Assembly (NCBI GenBank): GCA_016490735.1
Contig: JAEMWC010000761.1
Location: 320,001-384,000 of the forward strand
DNA length: 64,000 nucleotides
Origin: Pachyseris speciosa
Lineage: Eukaryota > Cnidaria > Anthozoa > Scleractinia > Pachyseridae
Reading direction: 5' to 3'
Within the stretch, counting starts at the first letter, position 1, and each line of letters starts with the position of its first letter. The translations under genes and the position numbers were made by a program. Shown here one piece after another: positions 52,153 through 62,319 of the stretch. The notes below the pieces were generated by a model. It worked only from the letters and a program-made list of their open reading frames with translations. It was not told where the DNA came from and searched no databases.

Positions 52153-52830
52153 CTGTTGACGTCACGCCATATGATTTTTGTGAGTTTTAAATCTTTGGGG
52201 GGTTTCCCTTTCGAATGAGTCATCAAACTACGTCAGATTTTTCGCTTTTTACACATGCGTATTATTTTTTATCTTTGTAAATTTCATTTATGTACCACAA
52301 GCATAAAAATGAAAATACAAACGAAAATATAAGGGTTGTTTCACACAGATAAAGTGTGGCTTGTATACAGAGTATCTAACGATTGGAAAAAGCGGGGGCC
52401 TTTCGTTAGCGAAATGTATACAAGCCACCCCGTGGAATAACGAAAAACCCCCGCCGTTATTCCATGGGTTGAAAAAATAAAAAAAAATAAAAAATGAAAA
52501 ATAAAAAATGAAAAAATCACCCTGAGATGGTGTCGGATTGTTGGGTAGAGCTATAGTGAAGCTTCGGTTTCTCAGAAGTGCCGGTTCAATCTCAAGCCGG
52601 AGGGTGAAAAAAACAAATAAACAAATACTTGGCCTCAAGAGGGTCTGATAGGGCCAGAGCGGAGTGGAGGTGGGAAAGACATAAATGATAGTGCTCTGGT
52701 GGTGTGGAGGTGGGAATTAAAAAAAACAAAACAAAAAAACCTCTCATGAGGGACGGGTGGTGATTCAAATTCCAAATTAAGTCCCTCATGAGAGGCTCTG
52801 GTGGCCACCAGTTTTGCTATTTTTTTCTGC
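52153..52830. other. Non-coding right subterminal region of the Polinton with hairpins
   Basis: No gene. Contains GTGGCTTGTATAC / GTATACAAGCCAC (52355-52367, 52416-52428), then TGGAATAACG / CGTTATTCCA (52432-52441, 52454-52463), an A-rich stretch, and CCTCTCATGAGGGAC / GTCCCTCATGAGAGG (52740-52754, 52781-52795). Possible transcription terminators for polB or replication/packaging structures. Confidence 0.55.
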
Positions 52831-53151
52831 AGCTATAGGCGATGACTCATTTCCTGTTTTTCCGAGAATGTCACGCTTGGGATTTTTCCGAGAATGTCAC
52901 GCATTTTAATAAACTATAGATGAAGTGTGCAGACCTTGGTTCCACCAGATTGAACAACTATAGATTCCATCAAATTAAATAACTATATATTCCATCAAAT
53001 TAAATAACTATATATTCCATCAAATTAAATAACTATATATTCCATCAAATTAAATAACTATATATTCCAGAATACGAGACCAGAAGGCAGTAGTATAGTG
53101 TTTGGGGAAAACGAGATCAATTGATTTCGTACCCCCAAACACTATACTACT
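52831..53151 (-). repeat. Right terminal inverted repeat of the Polinton
   Basis: Inverted match to 33148-33443. It has four identical plus one variant 25-bp unit (52944-53068), one more than the left end, and the same 63-bp terminal palindrome (53089-53151). Confidence 0.9.
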
Positions 53152-53157
53152 GAAATC
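53152..53157. repeat. Polinton target-site duplication, right (GAAATC)
   Basis: Exact copy of 33142-33147. Confidence 0.9.
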
Positions 53158-53184
53158 ATCAACTAAGTAATTAAGTGAAAATGT

Positions 53185-53255
53185 GGCTCAGCCAGGAGTC
53201 GAACCTGGGTCTCCAGATTACCGGTCGGATGCCTTAACCACTAGGCCACTGAACC
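53185..53255 (-). repeat. tRNA-like SINE-type head
   Basis: 71-nt cloverleaf-like sequence on the minus strand: acceptor GGTTCAG/CTGAGCC, D-stem GCC/GGC, perfect T-stem CCAGG/CCTGG with loop TTCGACT. The anticodon loop is CCGGTAA, but the stem is mismatched and position 33 is C, so it is a repeat-derived pseudo-tRNA. Different from the 29.5-kb family. Confidence 0.65.
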
Positions 53256-53425
53256 AACCACACTGGGTTGACACATATTTTTACTGTACAACACATACAC
53301 AGTGTGGCCTTATTTTTATGGTAAGGTCCTAGGAGACAATTTCACACATTTTCTGCAACCAGGATCACGTCACTACTCCCCAGTCGATCAGCGATGCACG
53401 GCCAAATCCCCCTGGAAATTAATTA

Positions 53426-53594
53426 AGTACAGTAAGGTAGGGAGGGGATATATTAGCAACTGATTGCCTTAATTAACCTTGTCTGTTTGTATTTCTCAGA
53501 AATCGCTAATGAATCGCCATCCAAACGGGAATAGGCTGGTGATCTTAAGTAATTAAGGCAATCAGTTGCTAATATATCCCCTCCCTACCTTACT

Positions 53595-53599
<5 letters not shown>
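53426..53599. repeat. Perfect 50-bp inverted repeat beside a (TA)n tract
   Basis: 53426-53475 and 53550-53599 are exact reverse complements (arms start AGTACAGTAAGGTAGGGAGG), with a 74-nt loop. AATTAACCTTGTCTGT just inside (about 53471-53486) is also the inverse of GACAAGGTTAATT at 33121-33133, left of the Polinton. Both belong to one foldback-like insert that was in the Helitron before the Polinton arrived. Confidence 0.75.

Positions 53600-53632
<33 letters not shown>
53600..53632. repeat. (TA)n tract where Helitron coding resumes
   Basis: Mirrors the tract at 33090-33120. TA-rich target or slippage. Confidence 0.8.
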
Positions 53633-53637
<5 letters not shown>

Positions 53638-53639
53638 AA

Positions 53640-54038
53640 TTTGATCACTCCCTAGCAGGTATCACAGTTATAGAAAAATGGGCAGATAAATATGCTACAG
53701 AAAATGCTGCTCAACCAGTACTAACTAGAATTGAGGTCAGACCCGGGAAACCATCTTCTCCAGAAATACAAAGAATGCAATTTCCTATCACTCTAGCATG
53801 GGCCTGCACTGTACAAAAAGTTCAAGGATTGACGGTAAATGAGATTGTAGTGTGCTTTGACCTGCATAGGCACAACCATTTTAACAATGGACAAATTTAT
53901 GTAGCCTTAAGTAGAGCAAGATCTTTCATGTTATTGGCCAATTGGAAAACAAACACATCAGAGCCAATCCAAAATTACATGCAGGATACGATAGATTACG
54001 ACAACAAGTTGATACTCCATCTAGTACTTCCACTATAA
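53640..54038 (+). pseudogene. Helitron PIF1 helicase, C-terminal part
   Basis: SLAGITVIEKWADKYATENA, then QFPITLAWACTVQKVQGLTV, VCFDLHRHNHFNNGQIYVAL and SRARS, the final helicase motifs (V and VI). Continues the reading that stopped near 33085. Stop at 54036. Confidence 0.75.
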
Positions 54039-54059
54039 GGGATGCTCAAAACCTTCAAG

Positions 54060-54665
54060 TATGTCTCTTGAATATACTTTCCTCAAGAAAACATAGTATT
54101 GACATCAAGCATGATAAGTCTCACAAAGTGTGATATCTTAGCCCTAATAGAAACTCAACTATTATCCTACAACTCAGATAATACAATCAGAGAAGCTCTA
54201 CACCCTTATGCACTCCACAGACAAGACCACCCTACTGATAAATATTCAAGTTTAGCTATTTGCAATAAAGAAAATATTAATGTTCTGCAAAAAAAATAGT
54301 TTCCAGCAATCAATGGCTTAATGTTTAATGTACGCAACTATTACAAAAGCCAACGGATAGCATTCCTTTTAACATATAGGAAAAACAATTCCAACACAAC
54401 CCAATACGTTTAGTACATGGACAACATTCTTAGGACAAATAAAATTGATATCATCTTAGGAGACTTCCACATCATTTACTTCAATGAATTTAGCATCATA
54501 TCACTCAAACACCTAATGAATTCTCATGGATACATTCAAATTGTAGCCAAAGCTACATTTATTTCATCTGGGAGTCTACCTGATCACAAGTATTTGTAAA
54601 GGTGCAAAACAAAGTTATTCCTGTCTATTATTCAGATCATGATCATGAGAATAAAAATCCAATAA
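54060..54665 (+). pseudogene. Helentron-type EEP endonuclease domain
   Basis: Broken frames encode DILALIETQLLSYNSDN, the ETQL catalytic-Glu region; ILRTNKIDIILGDFHI, close to the GDFN motif; ISLKHLMNSHGYIQIVAKAT; and a final SDHDH. An exonuclease/endonuclease/phosphatase domain at the end of the helicase is the mark of Helentrons. At least three stops. Confidence 0.65.
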
Positions 54666-55696
54666 AAATATGAAACCACAAGAAACCATGTTTAATTTAT
54701 TATATGCCTGGAAAATTACTAATTCACATTATTAGTCTTCATTTTTTAAGAAAACATTTCTAAATGAGGTTGCAGTCAAAAGCAAGAGGTACAGGTAGCT
54801 TTTACTCGGGCCAATCTAGTTTAAACTTGCATATCATAGCAGCAAACAATTAACCACCCCCCTCCTACATTACCAAAAAAGGAAATCAAGTAAAAAGATG
54901 AAAAAAGGATTGAATGACAGCCAGGAAGACTTGATGTTTGACGTAGGTACAATATTTAAGAATATTATCAAAAGACTTTGTAAATTCGATAATCTTATTC
55001 TAATGGTATTACACCATTACGTTTCTCGATATTTCTATTATCATGCTAAGTTTATCTCATTTGCAGTTGCTATATCATAACCATGGTAAGTGAACTCTGC
55101 GGCTTTTATGCAAACTAGTTAGCATTACCCACAGTACAAATTATTCACCTAAAGAAATCGAATCAATAGTGCCAGTCGTAACTCAGTTCATATGTACTTT
55201 TTTAACCATTTCAAAAATACTTGGCTGACAAAATAGTACGAGTATACTTTAAACTATGCACTGCTGGAAAACAAATTACAAGGAATCATACGAACAAAAA
55301 TTGACATTGATTGATATAAGCTTAGTACGTAAAAAAGAATTTAGTTACAACTAATTTAACTTTGACACCTTGTTTTGAAATCTAAACTTTGGCATGTACT
55401 TCAACTTGTTGTTCATGTAACTTTAAGTAATATAATGGTTATGTCAAGATTAAACAGAACACAATCTATTACTACAGGAAGCACCACAAACAAAGTGAGG
55501 GGGGCTGCAGAAAAAAATTAAAAAATTATTATGTCTACACAATTTTTAAAGTGTCTCAGGGATTATAAACATCAAAGCATGCGCCCAAATCAAAAACAAT
55601 ACACGTGGTTTACTGACATTTTCACAAACAAGCAGTTCATCATTTCTTTGACACCCTCCGTTCCCGTTTGAGCCTTGTAGGTTTCAGCAAGGAAAA
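54666..55696. other. No gene recognised
   Basis: AT-rich. It presumably includes the Helitron 3' region, but I could not identify a CTRR/terminal hairpin with confidence. Confidence 0.35.
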
Positions 55697-56740
55697 TGTC
55701 TTCCACAACACCTAACAAGAGTTTAAAACGACCATCTACCAGTAGCATTATAGGTTATGTCCATCACCTTTTGCCCGAGAAAAGGAACAAGAAAAACACT
55801 ATGGACTACGCTGCAAACCTCGGCAAATGAAACGAAAGAAGCTCTCATTTACTCTAAACACAAACGGCAGCTGTTTTCTCAAAGGCAAACGAATTCGACA
55901 CCGATTAAGCTTACAGATTTCACGTTTACTGAAAACTGAGAGAAAATTGTGGTCAACAACATGACATTTGTCTTGGTACCACAATTAATAACCTTCCGAA
56001 TACGCGTTCCAGTATTCGGAAATCAGAACGGCAGAAGAAGACCTGTTGTCTGTCCTGGAAATCCTCAACAGCAACAATGAGTGGGACAAAGTAGCCGTTC
56101 GTGGAAAGATTGCAAATATCACAGAACCGGCCAAAGTTGGCAAAAACCAGCTCAATTTGGCAACTGTGACAATCGTCGACCAGACTAGAACAATACCGAT
56201 TGACCTGTGGGAAAGGACACTCATACCAAATAAGTTCTTTGCTAGTGTGCATCTGGTCTGGATGAAAGAAACTTTCCACAACATTGAAGACCAAAATTAA
56301 AGCAATCAACAATGAAAAATTCGAAAAAATTGAAGTCTTCCGAACCAAGAAATCAGCAAAGGAGACCGTCATGATCAAAAGGGATCACCACCATCACAAA
56401 GTGTGACAAGTTTCAAAGATATCCGAAATGCACAAAAAAGATCCCACAAACTACATGCTCAAGAGTTGAAAAGTGCCACAAATGCGGGACCATGAAGGCA
56501 GAAAAGTGTCAAGTGAGCCTTTTCCTCACAGTAACAGCAGAAACCACGGAGAAGGAGCAGTCGCTTCATTTGACTGATGAAATACTTGCATCGATTTTAA
56601 AACATGATGTGTCGTCAATGGATGAAAGCACCATTGCAGAAGAACGTTTGTTTCTTAAGAACAATTCCCTGACATATGATGTTGACAGTCTCGTTATTTC
56701 ACACGTGGAACATACATCAGTGGCATCATCAATCAAATAA
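55697..56740 (+). pseudogene. RPA-like OB-fold single-strand-DNA-binding protein (copy 1)
   Basis: ATG 55697 (MSSTTPNKSLKRPSTSSIIG, then YVHHLLPEKRNKKN). After a frame change come LYSKHKRQLFLQ-like and TPIKLTDFTFTE, then 56046-56300 with an OB-fold core (KVAVRGKIANITEPAKVG, LATVTIVDQTRTIPIDLWE), then a Cys-pair zinc region (CTKK...CHKCGTMKAEKC). Same family as 62320-63987. Such proteins accompany some Helitrons and could assist strand displacement; that link to the adjacent Helentron is inference. Four or more breaks. Confidence 0.5.
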
Positions 56741-57246
56741 ACATTGACAAGTTTGAACTTTTATAATGCAACTAATCAGCCCGAGGCCATTTTTGCAAAC
56801 TGCGCTGTGCAAACATTACATTTTACACGCCCTAAACATGCACATTAAACCGTTTTAAGACAGACAGAACATGGAATTGAGTATTCTATTGTTTTAACCT
56901 TAAACGCCTTTGGACAATTTACAGTAAAATTTCTGGGGCACCCTCGGTTACAATCACTGCAAAAAGCACAATTACGTTAGCATAGCATAGCATAGCTTGG
57001 ATGGATGCTTTATCTGTTGTTGATTCATTTCTAGTTTTTGTCTTGATCATGTCAATCATATATTGGAAGAGAGTTAACTTGTTTCTCTCACTGCTGAACC
57101 AATTATAGCTAGACCCAATTATGATAATTACACTGTATAACTGAAGTACCCCACCTGTAGGTCAGTCCTGAAGAAAATGTTATTTCTGATTTCAAATGTG
57201 CAACTGTTCTTTCTAATCACATTCCTTTTTGTTGTGTCTATACAGT
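56741..57246. other. No gene recognised
   Basis: Contains a short (TAGCA)n stretch at about 56975-56996 and nothing else notable. Confidence 0.4.
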
Positions 57247-57412
57247 TCAGCTTATGCAAAGAAATGTCATGCACTCTGGCTAAAGGAAAGCGAGCTGCAA
57301 AACCAAACAGAGTGTATGACTGGAATAAAATACTGTAGTTGGAAACAAGTGTAGCTCTGTTGAAAGAAAAACTAAGAAGAAGCTGTGCTTTTCCAATATG
57401 CCAGTTGCAGGT
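57247..57412 (+). pseudogene. Exon-like block with donor site, possible MULE-gene 5' exon
   Basis: Preceded by CTATACAG and followed by GCAG|GTAAGTT. Encodes MSCTLAKGKRAAKPNRVYDW, one stop, then TSVALLKEKLRRSC. I read it as a 5' exon of the plus-strand MULE relic at 59.5 kb, with the SAP gag-like ORF inserted between. Weak evidence. Confidence 0.3.
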
Positions 57413-58124
57413 AAGTTAAAACGATAATATACAACACATGTAGATGCATTTTAGCCTCACTGTTTTCCTTAAACACTTTTCCTTTTGCCATCACCTCCCC
57501 TTAGAATTTCCATTGACCTTCTGTTGGGGAGGTATGGATATTTTCCAGAAGTGCACAATGCACTAAAAGTTTAATATCAGGTATTTGTGATGCATACAAC
57601 CATACCGCCATCTTTTATACCACATAACAAAACCATGGATGACTGAAAAACCATGGATGACTGGTCAGATCCGTCTAGGTTCAAGTTTATGGTAGCATAA
57701 ACTGATGTTAATAAACCTAAGATTATGCCCTACAATGCACACAGATTGTCACACTAGCAATAATCATGTCTCTGTTCACACAATGTTCAACATTTGAAGA
57801 AGCTTTTGTACTAACTATAGATACTAGTCCAAAGTACAAGAAAGAACAATGAACAGTAACTAGTTGTTTGATTACAATGTATCCTTCCCCTTTTGCAAAG
57901 TCTACTGTAACTTAGCATGATAGTTTTTCTAGAAAACAAAGGTTCCATTCGTCTTATCACATGCTCATCATGCACATGTGCTCCTCTATATCCCGTACAT
58001 CGTCCTTTCCCAGCGAGTTCTCGAGGGCTTCGGTTCATTCAACTGCTATTTTTGCGATTTTACACCTCGGACTGCTCCCACACAACTCACTACGCTTTGA
58101 TCGATTCTCAAATCCAAGCTCAAC
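57413..58124. other. No gene recognised; small direct duplication
   Basis: AAAACCATGGATGACTG occurs twice in tandem at about 57630-57664. Nothing else that I can support. Confidence 0.4.
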
Positions 58125-59093
58125 ATGCCCAGGGTAAGAAGGAACACACTCCGTCGCAATGCTGTAGTGCATGGCGCCAACGCACCAGCAGAAATGACTG
58201 ATTACAGCGCCATGTCAACCGAAGCCCTTCACCTCTTGCTGGGAGAACGTCAACTCCAGCAAACTGGTAATCGCCACGAACTTATCTTGTGGCTCCAACG
58301 TAATGCTAACCAAAGACCGCCAGCTTCACAGTCAGAAAGTGCTTCGACTACCTCCAGTGTCACTGCTGGCATTCCACACGCAGAATTGGCAGACTTGATT
58401 GGGTCCATAGTGGAAGAGAAAATGAACCGCCATACAATCCAAGATGGCGGAGCCAGCACCCAACTCACCCAGCCCAGTCCTCCGCCCAACCTCCCTGGGA
58501 GCCTCATGGCCAGTCCCTCTCAACTGCAGCAAGATGGTGGGCAATTCAATACATCGGGTAACCTTCCACACACTGCTCTTTCTTCTGGTATCGCTTCACT
58601 CTCTTCTTCCATCGACGTTTCCGATCCAGTCCAAGTCGCATCGCTCCACCCGAACGTCCGATGCTTTCCCTCGCCAGCCACCCGACAAAAGCCACCTCGA
58701 TGGCCATCATGAACGGTGAGTACGTGGACTTTGCTACCCTTTTACCAATGTCCTCCCTTCTCACCGACACCATCCATTCCCACCTTAACCTTAAGGTGGG
58801 CGATCAGGGTCTAACTATTCCCCTTCCCTCCTCTTCCAAATGCCCCCAAATCACCTCTATCGATAGGTGGCTCGATGCCTTCACTATCTATTTTGCCATT
58901 CTAGTGTTTGTGTATCCCTCTCGAGCTGCAAATTGCAGAGCGATTAAGTCATTGCGCTTTCATCACAAAGTCAATTGATGAACAAAAGCATGTCTTCCAG
59001 TTAGGATATTACAATGCCTTCCTTTATCTTCTCGTGGCTTTCTCCTTGGTCTATGGTTCTCTTTTGCTGAACTTTAAGGTTTCATCTATCTTG
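58125..59093 (+). pseudogene. SAP-domain gag-like protein of a retroelement (truncated)
   Basis: ORF 58125-58712 begins MPRVRRNTLRRNAVVHGANA and has a SAP-type motif (MSTEALHLLLGERQLQQTGN, then RHELILWLQ), a Ser/Gln/Pro-rich middle, and a frame change near 58690 into EYVDFATLLPMSS...IDRWLDAFTIYFAI. A second shift near 58920 leads to TKSIDEQKHVFQLGYYNAF. SAP modules bind AT-rich DNA. This layout recurs in cnidarian retroelement gag-like ORFs (DIRS- or LTR-type; which one I cannot tell). No RT follows, so it is a fragment. Confidence 0.45.
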
Positions 59094-59096
59094 TGA

Positions 59097-59522
59097 GATT
59101 GAGACAGTACTGCACACTTAAAATTTTTGAAAGTGTTTTATCTACTGCGTGAAGTTTCACTTTACATTTTTGAAAAGTGTTGTATCTACTGAGTGAATTT
59201 TCAAGCGGTTGTTTATTAAACAAATTATTAAAAGATAAAAAGGCTGTAGTTGTCCATGGAGTGCTAATGCGATTTATTTATTACCACCCTTTAGTCGTGG
59301 CTTTTGACACTACCCCTTTAATACGGCATTTTTATTTTGGCCCATCAGTGACCGTATTCACGGGTTCTACTGTAGACGTTTTTCCTTGATATGACTGTTT
59401 CTGGAATTCGTTGTTGTTTGTAGCTCTTTTTGCATGAATTTTCTTTTCTTTTCTTTTTTGCTTCTTCATTAATAATAACAATAACAATAACAATATTAAT
59501 AACAACTCTTTTTCATTGTTTC
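59097..59522. other. No gene recognised
   Basis: AT-rich, with a CAATAA-type simple repeat at about 59475-59500 before the next exon-like block. Confidence 0.4.
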
Positions 59523-60310
59523 AGGTGGAGATGCAAAGCAACACAGGTTCACCTTGGTGCAGTAGGTATTCAGTGGTGTAGAGCGGGAAGTGAAAGTAAA
59601 GCCTCATGGTAACAGCAAAAGTGGTCACCCCTATTATCATACAACAGAAGCAACAAAAGAGCAACTTCAGCAACTTGTGGAAACATATGTGCCATAGGAA
59701 GTTTTCCATAAGAGTCTGGAGGAAAGTGGTGGTATCATGAAGTTAAAATCTGCTGCTGGGCATGCGAGAAATGTTAAGCAGGTAAAACATATAAAACAGA
59801 ATAATCAGGATAAGGGCGACGAGTTCCCGGATCTCATACAAATCCTGAAATAGGATGCTAGAGATCCCAAAAACGCTTTCGTTAGAAACGTAGATAATTC
59901 CTCAGACCCTTGTGTCGTCCTAGCCTCCAACCAGCAATTAAGAGATATCGAACGATTTTGCACAAATTTGGCAATATTCTGCACCCTTGGAGTTGACGTA
60001 ACTTTTAATTTTGGCAAATATAACGTTACACTAACAACCTATCGACACTTGCTCCTAAAAACCAAGGAAGGTTGTCACCCAGTGCACATCGGCCCTATAC
60101 TTCTCCACGATGGAAAGGTGCCTGGAAGTTATTACGAGTTGTCTTCCACAATGGTTAAGCTGCATAAACCAACTCAAAATGTCATTTATGGAACTGACGG
60201 CGAAAAAGCACTAGCCAAGGGTTTTGATAGGCCACTTATGCATCTCCTGTGTGACATACACATGAAGGACAACATCTCAACTAAATTGGCTGACCTACAT
60301 GTAGGTGTGC
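59523..60310 (+). pseudogene. MULE-family transposase core fragment
   Basis: Opens after TTTCAG at 59522. Frames with one in-frame TAG near 59850 give YYRTTEATKEQLQQL-like, [20 protein letters not shown], then [20 protein letters not shown] (first catalytic Asp), [29 protein letters not shown] (second Asp) and [11 protein letters not shown] (the C/H motif of MULE transposases). It is the N-terminal complement of the SWIM-bearing fragment at 9.6-11.1 kb. The third acidic residue lies in a missing exon; a donor-like GTAGGT follows at about 60301. Confidence 0.6.
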
Positions 60311-61440
60311 ATTATTTTATTAGCAATTTGCTTTTTTCTATAAGAAAGGGGGGAATATGTAACAAGGTCTGTTTTTGGTAGGCTTAGCTCAGAGGTTCAA
60401 CATCACAAGGTATGTTAGCTTATGTTCTTCTCTGCCATTAATAAACTGTGAGTTGTCTGTTGCATGTGGTCGTTGCTCAGTTGACAAACACTAAGAATGA
60501 ATGGAATGAATAACAGGCAATTTGATCACGCGCATTTGGGCCTCGATGACATGAAACCTGATCACAAGCTTTCGACCTTTGATCACAAGTCAATCACAAG
60601 ACATGTGGCATGTTGAGCATTTTGACCTTTGATCAGAAGACATTTGATCTCAAAGCGTGGCATAGGGGTGGCAGCGTTGTTCATCTTTGAATCACCAGGT
60701 TAGTAAATTTTTAAAGGTTTTTGTAGCTACTGCACAGGCGCGAGTAGCTACAATGCTATCGTTTTGATGGATAGAGTCGATTTTACAAGGGCTTTAGGAA
60801 CATCTTCTATTCTCCTGCCCTTGCATTCCGAATTCTATTCTCCTGCCCTTGCATTCGGAGACCTTCAGATCACGATCGATTTTCTTGGCGCACGATAATG
60901 CCAGTAGTAAATTTGATAAGCATCCAATTTCGATAGACTTTACAGGTTATAAAAACATAAACAAACTTATTGTTTACAGCTTTTCTTACTTTGAATCTGG
61001 TAGTACGTCTTTGTGTGTCAAATACATAAATACTAGTGTAACAAGCGGATTCACCAACCACTTTCCGTAAAAGTGCAATCTCTTTCCATAAAAATATCGA
61101 CTGTGAAACGTCGGTTTCGCAACGTTGCATTTCTCCTCGTGTTCCCTACTGTGAATGGTGAATGCTCTACCTCCTGTTGACAAAAGGTAAGATTTGCCAT
61201 GTTTTCTTGTTATTTTCTGCGTATTATTAGGCAAAGCATTCAAGTATTATGGCCAGTGTTCTCTCGTAAAGTGTTTTTCAGGGGTATTGAAGGTTCAAAC
61301 GAAGTTTGGACTTCAAAAACATCGCTGAGTGTGAGTCGCCAAGATTTTGTCGAATGTGGCAGCCGAGTGATTTCTGCAGACAAACAGCCTGAATCGCCTA
61401 ATTCCATCTTTGGAACTAGCTTTTTCCCTCCAGGGAACCA
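60311..61440. other. No gene recognised; minor repeats
   Basis: Holds TTTGATCACAAG-like repeats at 60520-60650 and a two-copy 30-bp tandem (CTATTCTCCTGCCCTTGCAT) at about 60806-60858. Confidence 0.4.
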
Positions 61441-61614
61441 ATAAATTTGCCTTTACAGGCAACATGAATTTCCTTCTAAAGGGAACCAAACTTGCCTTTT
61501 CGGGCAACATAAATTCTCTCTGGAGAACCAAACTTGCCTTTTCAGTCAACATAAAATCCGTCCGGGGAAACAAACTTGCCTTCTCAGGCAACATGAACTT
61601 CCTTATGGGAATAG
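61441..61614. repeat. Four imperfect about 48-bp tandem copies
   Basis: Units share (C/A)AACTTGCCTTTTC(G/A)GGCAACATRAA and diverge by 15-25%, with inner inverted halves (TTGCC...GGCAA). Confidence 0.7.
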
Positions 61615-62319
61615 ATACGGTCCTTCGGGAAATGATTCTGAATTGAAAACTAACGCTACAGTCGGTCCATTATCATGGTGAACACTGACAATGGGTTTTT
61701 TGATTGCCATGCTGAACATGCAGACCAAAATAGGTTGCTAGACACTGACATAAACTTGATTACTGTGTCTTATTTGAGATGGGAGACTTAATTTTCTGAT
61801 CATAAGACAGTTTATGCCCTTATAAATGGTTTTTAGTCAAATTGAACAACTCAAGTTGTTATGAGACAGTTTCATCGGCTAACACATTCATTTATGTTTT
61901 TCATAGTCTGGATCACTCATCAACCATTAAACATCGCTCTTGCACTAACTTCATTCTTCTTGCTTCATAAGGAAAGAAAGCTGAAATATCAACATGTTTT
62001 TGTGTTCTATTGAAAAATCAAATAGACATAGTATTAAGGGCATTGTTTTGTTTGTACCCTTGGAAACATTTTTTTATTCAGGACAAGCACAAGTTTCACA
62101 ACAGAAACTCAACAGCTCATTCCCTCTTACAACAAAGTTTTTTTAAAATAATATCTTCTAGAAACAAAATATTTCCAAATATGAATTCAAATAAGCATTT
62201 CAACTGCATAACTTTATACTGGTAGAAAAAAGACTGATAAAACATTCCCTGACTGGCCTGAATGCATAGCTTGCCACATCTTATAATCACCTTTCAATTT
62301 TCAGCTACATAAACATTAT
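61615..62319. other. No gene recognised
   Basis: Only short chance ORFs. Lies upstream of the RPA-like gene and may include its promoter. Confidence 0.35.

Larger units (their letters stand above)
33148..53151 (+). mobile_element. Polinton/Maverick, complete 20,004-bp element
   Basis: Ends AGTAGTATAGTG and CACTATACTACT, inverted repeats of about 296 and 321 bp, 6-bp duplication GAAATC. It encodes the Polinton hallmark set (polB, RVE integrase, packaging ATPase, Ulp1/adenain protease, major and minor capsid proteins) plus accessory genes. Left-arm genes (ATPase, fibres, SLATT-like) run on the minus strand and the rest on the plus strand, diverging at 40659-40694. It could be an integrated polintovirus copy or a transposing element; the sequence fits both. 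Confidence 0.95.
28308..54665 (+). mobile_element. Decayed Helentron-type Helitron with nested insertions
   Basis: Plus-strand coding fragments follow Helitron order: N-terminal region (28360-29430), HUH Rep (about 30000-31700), PIF1-type helicase (32140-32950 and 53640-54040) and an EEP endonuclease (54060-54665). The endonuclease tail marks Helentron/Helitron2 elements. The reading is split by a foldback element, a double tRNA-like unit and, inside the helicase, by a (TA)n-flanked block that contains the Polinton. Ends (hairpin, 5' and 3' termini) were not identified. Confidence 0.75.

Noticed and set aside
52520..52604. tRNA-like sequence in the Polinton right subterminal region (GGGTAGAGC and GGTTCAATCTC boxes)
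   Set aside because: A- and B-box-like words are present, but no acceptor or T stem can be drawn. Not supported.
33148..53151. A recent exogenous virus genome or contaminant
   Set aside because: Exact 6-bp duplication and Helitron coding resuming on both sides of the insert show chromosomal integration.
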